Positions 1 to 6,433 of a DNA stretch of 15,681 nt are shown in pieces. The stretch is taken from the NCBI GenBank assembly GCA_910576815.1, contig CAJTKA010000055.1:1-15681 (forward strand). Direction: 5' to 3'. Positions within the stretch are counted from its first letter, which is position 1; each line of letters starts with the position of its first letter. The stretch is from an uncultured Lachnospiraceae bacterium (lineage in GTDB: Bacteria; Bacillota; Clostridia; Lachnospirales; Lachnospiraceae). Under the pieces are notes generated by a model. It made no database searches, was not told where the DNA came from, and worked only from the letters and a program-made list of their open reading frames with translations. Both the position numbers and the translations under genes were made by a program.

Positions 1-1
1 A

Positions 2-415
2 AAGGAATCTGAAAGTCTTATATTTACTGGCTTAAAGATTCCGAGAGTTTATTTAAAAGAACTGGAGGCAAGGATCGCGTCACACTTAAAACGGGAGGCA
101 AGGCACAGCCATAAAACAAGCTGTCGCTTTCAGGGTGAATTATCTATTGATTATACCGCAAAAACCGTACAAATTCGAGAAAACACGCTTGAGCTGACAA
201 AAGTGGAATATGAGATCCTTGCCTTTTTATCCATGCACCCGGGTATGGTTTTTGATAAAGAAAGGATCTATGAAAGAGTCTGCGGATTTGACGCGGAAGG
301 CGATAGCCGCGTGGTCACGGAATTGATCCGCCGCATCAGAAAGAAATTGCAGCAATATACGCAGACGGAATATATCGAAACCGTATGGGGGATGGGTTAC
401 CGATGGGCAAAATAA
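2..415 (+). CDS. OmpR/PhoB-family response regulator, 3' part (5' end outside window)
   Basis: This is the C-terminal part of a two-component response regulator. The frame is open from base 2, so the gene starts upstream of the window; the GTG at 203 is internal, not a start. Visible parts are the end of the receiver domain (KESESLIFTGLK, resembling alpha4), a linker (YLKELEARIASHLKRE), and a complete winged-helix DNA-binding domain with the family signatures LTKVEYEIL, DSRVVTELIRRIRKKL and ETVWGMGYRW. The receiver normally has a GADDYxxKPF block between alpha4 and YLKELEARI; here only about four residues (IPRV) lie between GLK and YLKEL, so beta5 with its conserved Lys-Pro seems missing or altered. 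The stop overlaps the kinase start by 13 nt. The regulator probably controls the exporter genes downstream (inference). Confidence 0.9.
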   Translation, partial: KESESLIFTGLKIPRVYLKELEARIASHLKREARHSHKTSCRFQGELSIDYTAKTVQIRENTLELTKVEYEILAFLSMHPGMVFDKERIYERVCGFDAEGDSRVVTELIRRIRKKLQQYTQTEYIETVWGMGYRWAK

Positions 416-1581
416 AAAATCTTTCCTTAAAGAAAACGCTTCTTTTGTATATGGCGATCACTCTGTTTTGCAGTTTTCTTCTTTCAGCAGTGATCAACAG
501 GGGTGCCTCGCGCGCGCAGCTGTATATCTGGTGGCATTATGTGGATCAGGGCGCTTACTATGAAGCCGCGCAAAGAGGTCCCCTATATGTTCCTGATATT
601 CCCAGACCACAGGAATATGAAATGACATCTTCTGATTATTTTGTATCGGAAGTCTGCGATTTTTTACAGACCTATACGGTATTGATCCTGTCGATGGCGG
701 GAAGCTGTGCGGCGGTGTTTCTTTTTTATCGGCACAAGTTAAAAAAACCGATCAGCGAGCTGGCGTCAGCGTCGCAAAAGATTGCCGAAAACCAACTGGA
801 CTTTCACATTACTTACGAAAATAAGGACGAGATGGGCGTACTCTGCAAGGAATTTGAAACGATGCGCGGACAGCTTGCCGAAAATAATCGCAGATTGTGG
901 CAGACCATTGAAGAAGAAAAACTGCTGCGGGCAGCGATCGCGCACGATATCCGCTCTCCTTTATCGGTTTTAAAAGGGTATCAGGAAATGCTGACTGCCT
1001 ATCTGCCAAAAGCCGACATGGATTTGGAACAGGCGATGGAAATGCTTTCTGAAAGCAGCCGTCAGATCGAGCGCATGGATGCTTTTGTGGAAACCATGCG
1101 GAAACTGAACAGTTTGGAAAGTCGGGAGCCTGTTGCCGCAGAAATTTCCGCCGCAGCGTTGGAGGCGGATATCCGCGCGGAACTTGCCGTCTTAGAAAGG
1201 GAATACGGAAAGCACTCCGCTTTACAATTATCTGCATTTGAAAATCATTTTTACGGAGATAAAGAAATCATTCTGGAAGTCACGGAAAACCTGTTATCCA
1301 ATGCCTTTCGCTACGGGAAGCAGCAGATTGCCGTCATGCTAAAAATGGAATCTGACGAGCTGCGCGTCTGCGTCAGAGACGACGGCGAAGGTTTTTCGGA
1401 AGACGCGGAAACGATCACAAAAGCCTTTCACGGAAAGAATATCAAAGATAGCTTAAAACACGCCGGGATCGGTATGTATATTAGCAGACTATACTGTGAA
1501 AAACATGGCGGAAAACTGATCCTGGAAAATGAAGAACAGGGCGGGGCGATCGTAACGGCGATCTTTCGTCGGATCTCATAA
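403..1581 (+). CDS. Sensor histidine kinase (HAMP-HisKA-HATPase)
   Basis: This is a membrane sensor kinase that autophosphorylates on His and passes the phosphate to the regulator encoded just upstream. In the 392-residue form, TM1 is about 11-31, a short extracellular loop (about 60 residues) follows, TM2 is about 90-110, and HAMP spans about 112-160. The HisKA helix carries H181 in AHDIRSP. The ATPase domain has an N box (ENLLSN, N300), G1 (DDGEGF, 326-331) and G2 (GIGMYI, 355-360). I chose the ATG at 403 because it leads directly into MGKIKNLSLKK and TM1; an in-frame ATG at 385 would add six residues. The short sensor loop is like kinases that sense within the membrane or through an ABC transporter, but the ligand is unknown. 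The stop codon lies in the loop of the terminator hairpin. Confidence 0.93.
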   Translation: MGKIKNLSLKKTLLLYMAITLFCSFLLSAVINRGASRAQLYIWWHYVDQGAYYEAAQRGPLYVPDIPRPQEYEMTSSDYFVSEVCDFLQTYTVLILSMAGSCAAVFLFYRHKLKKPISELASASQKIAENQLDFHITYENKDEMGVLCKEFETMRGQLAENNRRLWQTIEEEKLLRAAIAHDIRSPLSVLKGYQEMLTAYLPKADMDLEQAMEMLSESSRQIERMDAFVETMRKLNSLESREPVAAEISAAALEADIRAELAVLEREYGKHSALQLSAFENHFYGDKEIILEVTENLLSNAFRYGKQQIAVMLKMESDELRVCVRDDGEGFSEDAETITKAFHGKNIKDSLKHAGIGMYISRLYCEKHGGKLILENEEQGGAIVTAIFRRIS

Positions 1582-1603
1582 AAGATCCGACGATTTTCTT
1601 TTT
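1566..1603 (+). terminator. Intrinsic terminator after the histidine kinase gene
   Basis: Arms CGTCGGATCT (1567-1576) and AGATCCGACG (1583-1592) pair perfectly over 10 bp, with one extra T-A pair outside, around a CATAAA loop. A T-rich run, TTTTCTTTTT, follows at 1594-1603. The kinase TAA is at 1579-1581, inside the loop and stem. The hairpin separates the two-component genes from the exporter operon, which therefore needs its own promoter between about 1604 and 1660. The best match I see there is TTGTCT (1621) - 17 nt - TTTTAA (1644), which is weak. Confidence 0.88.
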
Positions 1604-1675
1604 CTCAAATTTTATCTTCATTGTCTTTCTATTGTGATTCCCCTTTTAAGATGGATGCAAAGGAGGAATTGCAAT

Positions 1676-2740
1676 ATGTGGTCAATGATAAAAAGGGAAG
1701 TGCGCAATTACTGTAAAAATCCTCTGTATTGGATCGGCATCGTCATTATTTTTGTGATGATTTTTCAATGTGTCAGCCCTTATCTGCATACCCATTATCT
1801 CGCGGAAAGGGAAACCATTGAAAATGATTATCCGGAAACCTTTCGCAACGGGGATATCTATGAGGGCTATGTGCCAACAGCGGATGCGGAACGACGGGAA
1901 ATCTGGGAGGAGCAAATTCGGGAAATCCTACGCACTGATCTTGAGAGGAACGCTGTCGAGGCGGATGCCATCATTGCGGAAACACAAAAAATGGATATCA
2001 AAACAGCGTGCAATTATTTGGAAAACTATAACTTCTTAAGCGCGTATTATTACTACGTTAATACCGCCTATCGCAAGGGAACACCTGAGGAAATCAATGC
2101 TTATATCGCCGCCAAATTAAAAGAAAAGCCGTTTTCCTACTACTTTTCCAAAAAATTTGCAGACTTTGCGGGACTGCATATGGGATTTTTTGCGGCGCTC
2201 CTATTGTCTGTTTTGTATTTACAGGATACCAGAAAAAATACTTACGAACTGCTCCACACAAAACCTGTCAGCGCGGGAAGCTATCTTTTAGGAAAAACAG
2301 GGGGCGGCTTTGTCGTCTGTTTGATCGCGCTTGCCGTCTTAAATCTGGGGTACTGGCTCCTGTGCTTAGTCATGACAAAGGAGCAGGGCTTTACGGTGAG
2401 ATTAACGGACTTTCTGATAGCAACCTGTCTTTATATCCTGCCAAATATGCTGATGATCGTATGTATTTACAGCCTGATCTCACTGCTGTTCAAAAGTCCG
2501 CTGCCTGCTGTGCCGCTGCTGCTTCTTTATATCACCTATTCCAATATGGGGGCCTATCGCAAGGACGGGGTTTACGGCTATTACGGCAAACCGTTAGCCA
2601 TCATGGTGCGGTTTCCGGGGACATTTTTTGACACCACACCCCCGCCGATGGTCTTATTGAATCAGGTATTTTTGATTCTGGCATCTGTTGTGATTTTGCT
2701 GCTTGCAATTCTTCTATGGAAGAAACGGAGAGTGTCATGA
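1676..2740 (+). CDS. ABC-2 type transporter permease
   Basis: This is the membrane subunit of an ABC exporter, 354 residues. It has TM1 at about 19-36, a large charged non-cytoplasmic loop at about 40-165, then TM helices near 166-183, 208-232, 245-271, 276-290 and 327-348, ending in a basic KKRR tail. One long loop after TM1 followed by a bundle of five helices is typical of ABC-2 permeases. The ATG at 1676 has AGGAGG at 1661-1666, nine nt upstream; an in-frame ATG at 1634 has no ribosome site. The stop overlaps the next start as ATGA, so the two permeases are probably co-translated and may form a heterodimer with the ATPase encoded downstream. Substrate unknown. Confidence 0.82.
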   Translation: MWSMIKREVRNYCKNPLYWIGIVIIFVMIFQCVSPYLHTHYLAERETIENDYPETFRNGDIYEGYVPTADAERREIWEEQIREILRTDLERNAVEADAIIAETQKMDIKTACNYLENYNFLSAYYYYVNTAYRKGTPEEINAYIAAKLKEKPFSYYFSKKFADFAGLHMGFFAALLLSVLYLQDTRKNTYELLHTKPVSAGSYLLGKTGGGFVVCLIALAVLNLGYWLLCLVMTKEQGFTVRLTDFLIATCLYILPNMLMIVCIYSLISLLFKSPLPAVPLLLLYITYSNMGAYRKDGVYGYYGKPLAIMVRFPGTFFDTTPPPMVLLNQVFLILASVVILLLAILLWKKRRVS

Positions 2741-3396
2741 AAAAAGAATGTAAAATATCCCTGCCGTTTTATAAAATAGCTTACGCCGCCTGCTTTGTGA
2801 TCCTTCTCAGTCTAATCAGGGGCGTGTATGTCAGCCGTGAAGTCGGCATTGCCTTAGAGCCGCAGATTGCCCTCCTTGCCTCAGTTTTTTGTGCAGACAC
2901 CTATGTCGCGGAAATCATCGCCAAGCGCTCGGAAGTCTGGCGGTTGTATCCGCCAAAAAAGAAACTGCTTGCAATCTACACACGGCTGTTTTTGCAGATA
3001 TCGTTTCTATTTTTGCTCGCAGCGGCAGGGTACGGATTGTTTTTCCTGTTTCAAAAACCGACTCTATTCGCAAATGCCGTTCATGAAGCCGCTCAATTTT
3101 TAGTATTCCTTGCAAGTGTGCTGATCACAATCGCTTTCTGGAGTATTTTAGCAAACACCCTCGCCTGCGTTTTTCGCAATATGTGGCTTGCGATCGGTGC
3201 CTGCCTGCTCTTATGGATCATAACAAACTCTAGTCTGGGCGTTCGCTATCTGGGAAAATGGAATGTGTTTTCTTACACGTTCAGAGAAATAAATGGCAGC
3301 GGCGATTTTAGCTGGCTATGCGGAAAAGTTGTTTGCGTTTTTGTGGGGATCATTGCAATCGCGGCGCTTCCCAGAATAATCAAAAAAAGAGGATAA
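2737..3396 (+). CDS. Second membrane subunit of the ABC-2 exporter
   Basis: This is a 219-residue integral membrane protein with about six predicted helices (roughly 12-30, 40-58, 82-105, 118-142, 148-164, 194-212) and a basic C-terminus (RIIKKRG). I see no enzymatic motif. The ATG at 2737 overlaps the preceding TGA by 4 nt and has CGGAG six nt upstream, which favours it over the in-frame ATG at 2716. Its size, topology and position between a permease and an ABC ATPase suggest the second half of a heterodimeric ABC-2 pore. It is too diverged for me to name a subfamily. Confidence 0.75.
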   Translation: MKKECKISLPFYKIAYAACFVILLSLIRGVYVSREVGIALEPQIALLASVFCADTYVAEIIAKRSEVWRLYPPKKKLLAIYTRLFLQISFLFLLAAAGYGLFFLFQKPTLFANAVHEAAQFLVFLASVLITIAFWSILANTLACVFRNMWLAIGACLLLWIITNSSLGVRYLGKWNVFSYTFREINGSGDFSWLCGKVVCVFVGIIAIAALPRIIKKRG

Positions 3397-3461
3397 CGCA
3401 CGGGAACATAACAGAAAACAGCATGTAAAAAAATGCAAAGAGTAACGCTCGGAAACAAAGA
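3394..3461 (+). repeat. Imperfect direct repeat in the gap between permease and ATPase genes
   Basis: The 128-nt gap holds two related A-rich segments. TAACGCACGGGAACATA begins at 3394 and TAACGCTCGGAAACAAA begins at 3443, 49 nt apart; they share 14 of 17 positions. Between them is a small hairpin, GCAT-GTAAAAAA-ATGC (3421-3436). A 7-bp inverted repeat TTTGTTA/TAACAAA (about 3473-3497) follows. These could be regulatory half-sites or an RNA element that sets ATPase expression; no function is shown. Confidence 0.35.
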
Positions 3462-3524
3462 AAAAAGGCTACTTTGTTAAAAAATGAGAGTAACAAACAT
3501 TATCACAAGATAGAGGAGACAACC

Positions 3525-4397
3525 ATGGGAATCAAAATAAAAGATTTAACAGTAACATTCAAAAATCAGGTGACGGCGATTCGCCATGCCAATCTGGAAA
3601 TCCCGAAAGGCATTTTCGGACTGTTAGGGGAAAACGGCGCGGGAAAAACGACGCTGATGCGGGTGCTTACGACGGTGCTCGCCCCCACAAGCGGCACTGT
3701 GACCTTAGACGGCATTTCTTACAGCGAAGAAAATTATCAAAAAATACAGCGCAAGATCGGCTACCTGCCGCAGGAGATCGACCTGTATCCGAATTTAACG
3801 GTGCAGGAGTGTCTGGAATACATGGGAAGTCTATCAGGTATTCCCAAACAGGTTTGCAGGGAGCGAATCTGCACTCTTTTGGAAAAAACCAGCCTGACGG
3901 AACACCGCAAAAAGAAAATCAGACAGTTGTCCGGCGGTATGAAACGGCGGGTGGGGTTAATTCAGGCGCTCTTAAACGAGCCCGAGTTTTTGATCGTTGA
4001 TGAACCGACAACGGGACTGGATCCGGAAGAACGTATCCGCATCCGCAATCTATTGGTGGACTTTTCGGAAGGACGCACCGTTTTGTTTTCGACTCATGTG
4101 GTGGAAGATCTGGCTGCGACCTGTAATCAGCTTGCCATTATGAAAAAGGGGGAATTTCTTTATGCGGGAAGCATGAAAGATTTGCTGGGGCAGGCAAACG
4201 GGCATGTCTGGACCTGCAAAGCGGCCAATGAGATTACCGCCAGAGAATTGGAAAAAAAGTATCACGTTTCGTCAAAACAGTATGTGGGAAACGAATTGCA
4301 ATTACGGCTGATCAGCGAGCTGCCGCCGCAAGTGGAATGTAACGTTTGCGCGGCAACGCTTGAGGATGCGTATATCTATATTGCAAATAGAAAATAA
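3525..4397 (+). CDS. ABC transporter ATP-binding protein
   Basis: This is the cytoplasmic ATPase that powers the exporter formed with the two membrane proteins upstream. The 290-residue protein has Walker A GENGAGKTT (35-43), a Q-loop at Q83 (GYLPQE), the ABC signature LSGGM (135-139), Walker B FLIVDE (155-160), a D-loop (GLDP) and the switch H191 (STHVVED). The last 80 or so residues form a C-terminal accessory region. The ATG at 3525 has GAGGAG at 3513-3518, six nt upstream; an upstream in-frame ATG at 3474 has no ribosome site. The ATPase gene comes last here and is separated by 128 nt. The drug- or peptide-export role is inferred from the two-component neighbour. Confidence 0.93.
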   Translation: MGIKIKDLTVTFKNQVTAIRHANLEIPKGIFGLLGENGAGKTTLMRVLTTVLAPTSGTVTLDGISYSEENYQKIQRKIGYLPQEIDLYPNLTVQECLEYMGSLSGIPKQVCRERICTLLEKTSLTEHRKKKIRQLSGGMKRRVGLIQALLNEPEFLIVDEPTTGLDPEERIRIRNLLVDFSEGRTVLFSTHVVEDLAATCNQLAIMKKGEFLYAGSMKDLLGQANGHVWTCKAANEITARELEKKYHVSSKQYVGNELQLRLISELPPQVECNVCAATLEDAYIYIANRK

Positions 4398-4417
4398 TGC
4401 CGTCAATTAGTGAAAAT

Positions 4418-4442
4418 CAGGGGCTCCGTAAGGGAACCCCTG
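4418..4442 (-). terminator. Hairpin terminator, same arms as the one at 8012-8036
   Basis: Arms CAGGGGCTCC (4418-4427) and GGAACCCCTG (4433-4442) enclose a 5-nt loop. Read on the - strand, the transcript pairs all ten positions (one U-G wobble) and is followed by ATTTTCA, a short T-run. It lies four nt past the stop of a possible - strand remnant and also just past the ABC ATPase gene on the + strand, so it may work in both directions. The + strand side lacks a good T-run. Both arms are identical to those at 8012-8036. Confidence 0.65.
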
Positions 4443-4446
4443 TAGG

Positions 4447-4575
4447 TTATTGTTTCGCTTTCCACGCTTCATACCGCGTCTCAAATTCTTCCAGTACACC
4501 TCTTTTGTCGCCTGTCGCATTCAAAAGAGCCTTTACAGACTCACCTTTAATTGTTCTTCTCCAGATATACAAATT
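4447..4575 (-). pseudogene. Possible C-terminal remnant of a lost gene
   Basis: On the - strand, 42 sense codons with no start codon lead to TAA at 4449-4447. The tail reads VKALLNATGDKRG then VLEEFETRYEAWKAKQ, which looks like real protein: charged, amphipathic and low in Cys and Ser. It is out of frame with the end of the GNAT gene and overlaps its last 29 nt. The stop-to-hairpin spacing equals that of the Rpn-family gene at 8041, including the shared ACAGGGG. I do not recognise the family. A chance open frame remains possible. Confidence 0.3.
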
Positions 4576-5044
4576 TTAACTCGTCCGTAATCTGTTCTTC
4601 GCGAAAAATATGATAGCCTAATCTTTCATATAATTCGATATTCTTTTTACTTTTCGAGCTTGTAAAAAGTTCGTACCTTTGCTTCGGGTATTCATTTTCA
4701 ATCGCAAGCAAAAGCTGTGTGCCGATTCCCCGCCCCTGCTTTTCAGGATGCACCATTAGTTTTCCTATAAAAACAGTGCCCTTATCAGAATGGGCTCTGA
4801 CAGAACCGATTATGATATCAGTCTCGTCTACCGCCTTCAAAATAATGCCGTTTTCGTATTCGCTTTCTACTTCTGCTATCGTTTGTTTTAGCGGCGGAAT
4901 GTCGGGGTCTTGGAACAGTTTGGCTTCGCTTTGATAGGCCAGATATTGCAGATCCAGAATTTGCTGCAGGTCGGACCTTTCTGCTTTTTCTATTATCATT
5001 TTTACTCTGCCAACTGTTTCATCAACTCGTAATTTCTTTCCCAT
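4547..5044 (-). CDS. GNAT-family N-acetyltransferase
   Basis: This is a cytoplasmic acetyl-CoA-dependent N-acyltransferase of 165 residues, the usual size for a single GNAT domain. The acetyl-CoA-binding motif A is KLMVHPEKQGRGIGTQLL, containing the Q/R-x-x-G-x-G loop (QGRGIG). It is followed by motif B-like NIELYERLGYHIF. The domain proper starts near MIIEKAERSD; I use the ATG at 5044 because AAGGTG lies eight nt upstream. A GTG at 5053 or an ATG near residue 16 of this form are alternatives. The acceptor is unknown: related proteins acetylate amines, antibiotics or protein N-termini, and nothing nearby points to one. It is a single gene divergent from the cupin gene. Confidence 0.88.
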   Translation of the reverse strand: MGKKLRVDETVGRVKMIIEKAERSDLQQILDLQYLAYQSEAKLFQDPDIPPLKQTIAEVESEYENGIILKAVDETDIIIGSVRAHSDKGTVFIGKLMVHPEKQGRGIGTQLLLAIENEYPKQRYELFTSSKSKKNIELYERLGYHIFREEQITDELKFVYLEKNN

Positions 5045-5062
5045 AATTTCCACACCTTTCTC

Positions 5063-5191
5063 TTATATCGTGTCTTCCCCAACAATAAACATACTTGCTT
5101 CATCAACCGCAATTTTATCCAATCGCCGCCCCTTCGTCTCCTTTATAATACACTCATCAAAAACAATAGCACAAAACAAAGGAGGCAATAA
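5063..5191 (-). pseudogene. Possible C-terminal remnant upstream of the GNAT gene
   Basis: On the - strand the frame is open for 42 codons and stops at TAA (5065-5063), 18 nt before the GNAT start. The end reads ECIIKETKGRRLDK then IAVDEASMFIVGEDTI, which is protein-like in composition. No start codon with a ribosome site is present, and the frame is closed at 5192-5194. It shares its bases with the cupin gene's leader. It could be the tail of a gene lost by deletion or a chance frame; I do not recognise it. Confidence 0.25.
5144..5149 (+). promoter_or_regulatory. Candidate -10 element for the cupin gene
   Basis: A consensus TATAAT lies 45 nt before the cupin ATG, giving a leader of about 38 nt. 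No good -35 is seen 16-18 nt upstream, so the promoter may need an activator. The AraC-type regulator encoded convergently is an obvious candidate (inference). Confidence 0.4.
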
Positions 5192-5193
5192 CT

Positions 5194-5583
5194 ATGACCA
5201 ACACTATCTTTGACGCTTTTGAAAACGGTTCTCTCAGGCTGCCATCGTCAACTGTGAAATTCGCGGACATTCCCTGGTCAAAGCATCCTGAATTTGACGG
5301 CGTGGAACTTAAGCACATCGTCACCGCTAAGGAGACGGCAGGGCAGTTCAGCTACCACCTTGTCCGCATCGCACCCAACAGAAAAATTGGTGATCACATC
5401 CACAAAACACAGTTAGAAACACACGAGGTCATCGCAGGCTCCGGTGTCTGTATCAATGACGGCGCTGCCATATCTTATGACATGGGTGTCATTTCTATTC
5501 TGCCGGCTGGCGTGCCGCATGAAGTGACTGCGGGAGACGACGGGCTGCTCCTATTCGCCAAATTTATCCCCGCACTATGCTGA
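5194..5583 (+). CDS. Small cupin-domain protein
   Basis: This is a 129-residue single-domain cupin. Cupin motif 1 appears as GDHIH (near residues 66-70) followed by ETHEVIAGSG; motif 2 appears as ILPAGVPHEV. The histidines and glutamate are suitable for binding a metal ion. GGAGG at 5181-5185 lies eight nt before the ATG. The gene ends two nt before the stop of the AraC-family gene on the other strand. That regulator also begins with a cupin sensor domain, so the two may respond to related ligands. The reaction, if any, cannot be told: such small cupins can be isomerases, dioxygenases or simple binding proteins. Confidence 0.82.
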   Translation: MTNTIFDAFENGSLRLPSSTVKFADIPWSKHPEFDGVELKHIVTAKETAGQFSYHLVRIAPNRKIGDHIHKTQLETHEVIAGSGVCINDGAAISYDMGVISILPAGVPHEVTAGDDGLLLFAKFIPALC

Positions 5584-5585
5584 CT

Positions 5586-6275
5586 TTACTGCAGCAGGCA
5601 GCGCTTATATTCCCTGGGCGTGAGTCTGACAATTTTTTGAAAGCATCTGTCGAAGTGGCTTTGGTCGCAAAAACCTGTGGCATAGGCCGCTTCGATTACG
5701 CTTTCTCCCTGTTCCAACAATTTCTGTGCCTTTCTCACCCGACACTGAATCTGAAACTGATGCGGCGTCAAACCGCAGACCGCCTTAAACTGCCGAATCA
5801 TATGATAAGGGCTGATCCCAATATGATGCGCCATGTCGTCAATCGTAAGGACATCCTCTGGCGCCTTCAAAATCAACTGTTTCAACTGCCTGATATCTTC
5901 TGCCGTCTCTCCACTATCTCTGTTTGATGCCTTATCAGCAGTCTCCCCACTGTCCCCACTAGACACTCTGCCCGCCGTATTCCCACTGACCCCATCAAAT
6001 GCCTTGCTGACTGCCACGCAAAAACATACCATGGAATAAGGAATATCTCCGACTGTCTCGATCGCGTGAGAAGTGTCTGGCGGAATGCAGAAATTATCTC
6101 CTGCCTGATACAGTCTTCTTTTTCCGTTGCACATAACACATAATTTCCCTTCTAAAATGTAACCGAAAATAATGTGGTCAGTATGCGTATGCTCAGGATA
6201 AGACAACGTGGCATCTTTATAATAAATGCGCTCTATATGCTCACTTTTTTGACTATATAAAATATGAGTTTGCAT
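5586..6275 (-). CDS. AraC-family transcriptional regulator with cupin sensor domain
   Basis: This is a 229-residue DNA-binding regulator. The N-terminal cupin (about 20-90) has YPEHTHTDH and CIPPDTSHAIE, the ligand-binding histidine motifs. The C-terminal AraC domain (about 128-229) has helix-turn-helix 1 at 144-164 (TIDDMAHHIGISPYHMIRQF) and helix-turn-helix 2 at 193-214 with the signature GFCDQSHFDRCF. Residues 90-125, between the domains, consist of three 12-residue repeats. The start is the ATG at 6275 with GGGG seven nt upstream; the frame runs open to 6371, but the extension (FNRGICVCVLL) lacks a ribosome site and is unlike the family. It is convergent with the cupin gene, its likely target or functional partner (inference). 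Confidence 0.88.
   Translation of the reverse strand: MQTHILYSQKSEHIERIYYKDATLSYPEHTHTDHIIFGYILEGKLCVMCNGKRRLYQAGDNFCIPPDTSHAIETVGDIPYSMVCFCVAVSKAFDGVSGNTAGRVSSGDSGETADKASNRDSGETAEDIRQLKQLILKAPEDVLTIDDMAHHIGISPYHMIRQFKAVCGLTPHQFQIQCRVRKAQKLLEQGESVIEAAYATGFCDQSHFDRCFQKIVRLTPREYKRCLLQ
5902..6009 (-). repeat. Three tandem 36-bp units coding for the AraC-protein linker
   Basis: Units start at 5902, 5938 and 5974 and are exactly 36 bp each. They keep the coding frame and give three 12-residue copies: KAFDGVSGNTAG, RVSSGDSGETAD and KASNRDSGETAE. The shared pattern is [KR]-x-x-x-[GR]-x-S-G-[EN]-T-A-x. The linker is hydrophilic and probably disordered. Unit number may vary between strains through slippage. 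Confidence 0.8.
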
Positions 6276-6349
6276 ATTTTCCCCATTTCTGCGCTGCTTT
6301 TTGCGCATGAACGAGTTTGCGGCAAGCAACACGCAGACACAAATCCCGC

Positions 6350-6373
6350 GATTGAAAATTTCAATTTTCAATC
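6350..6373. promoter_or_regulatory. Perfect 24-bp palindrome upstream of the AraC-family gene
   Basis: GATTGAAAATT (6350-6360) and AATTTTCAATC (6363-6373) are perfect inverted arms of 11 bp around a 2-nt centre. It lies 75-98 nt before the regulator's start, in the gap after the EFR1 gene. The size and tight centre fit a dimer's operator rather than a terminator, since no loop or T-run is available. The bound protein is unknown. Confidence 0.45.
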
Positions 6374-6433
6374 TTTCCTCTGCTCCAAAATGTCATAAAT
6401 TTGCGATTGCGGAATAAGGTCCCTAGGATAATC

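Noticed and set aside
1..65. Related segments GAATCTGAAAGTCTT (5) and GATTCCGAGAGTTTA (37) as a coding duplication
   Set aside because: They encode similar residues only in different frames and the second is not in the regulator's frame; the match is short and likely chance.
203..415. GTG at 203 as the start of a 70-residue DNA-binding protein
   Set aside because: The frame is open to base 2 with clear receiver and linker sequence, so the GTG is internal to a response regulator.
4397..4579. 60-codon + strand frame after the ABC ATPase
   Set aside because: It includes the hairpin, lacks a ribosome site, and the - strand reading looks more protein-like.
5577..5927. 116-codon + strand frame after the cupin gene
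   Set aside because: It is antisense to the AraC-family gene, which has clear helix-turn-helix motifs.
5902..6009. CRISPR-like array
   Set aside because: The 36-bp units are contiguous with no spacers and code for a linker in frame.
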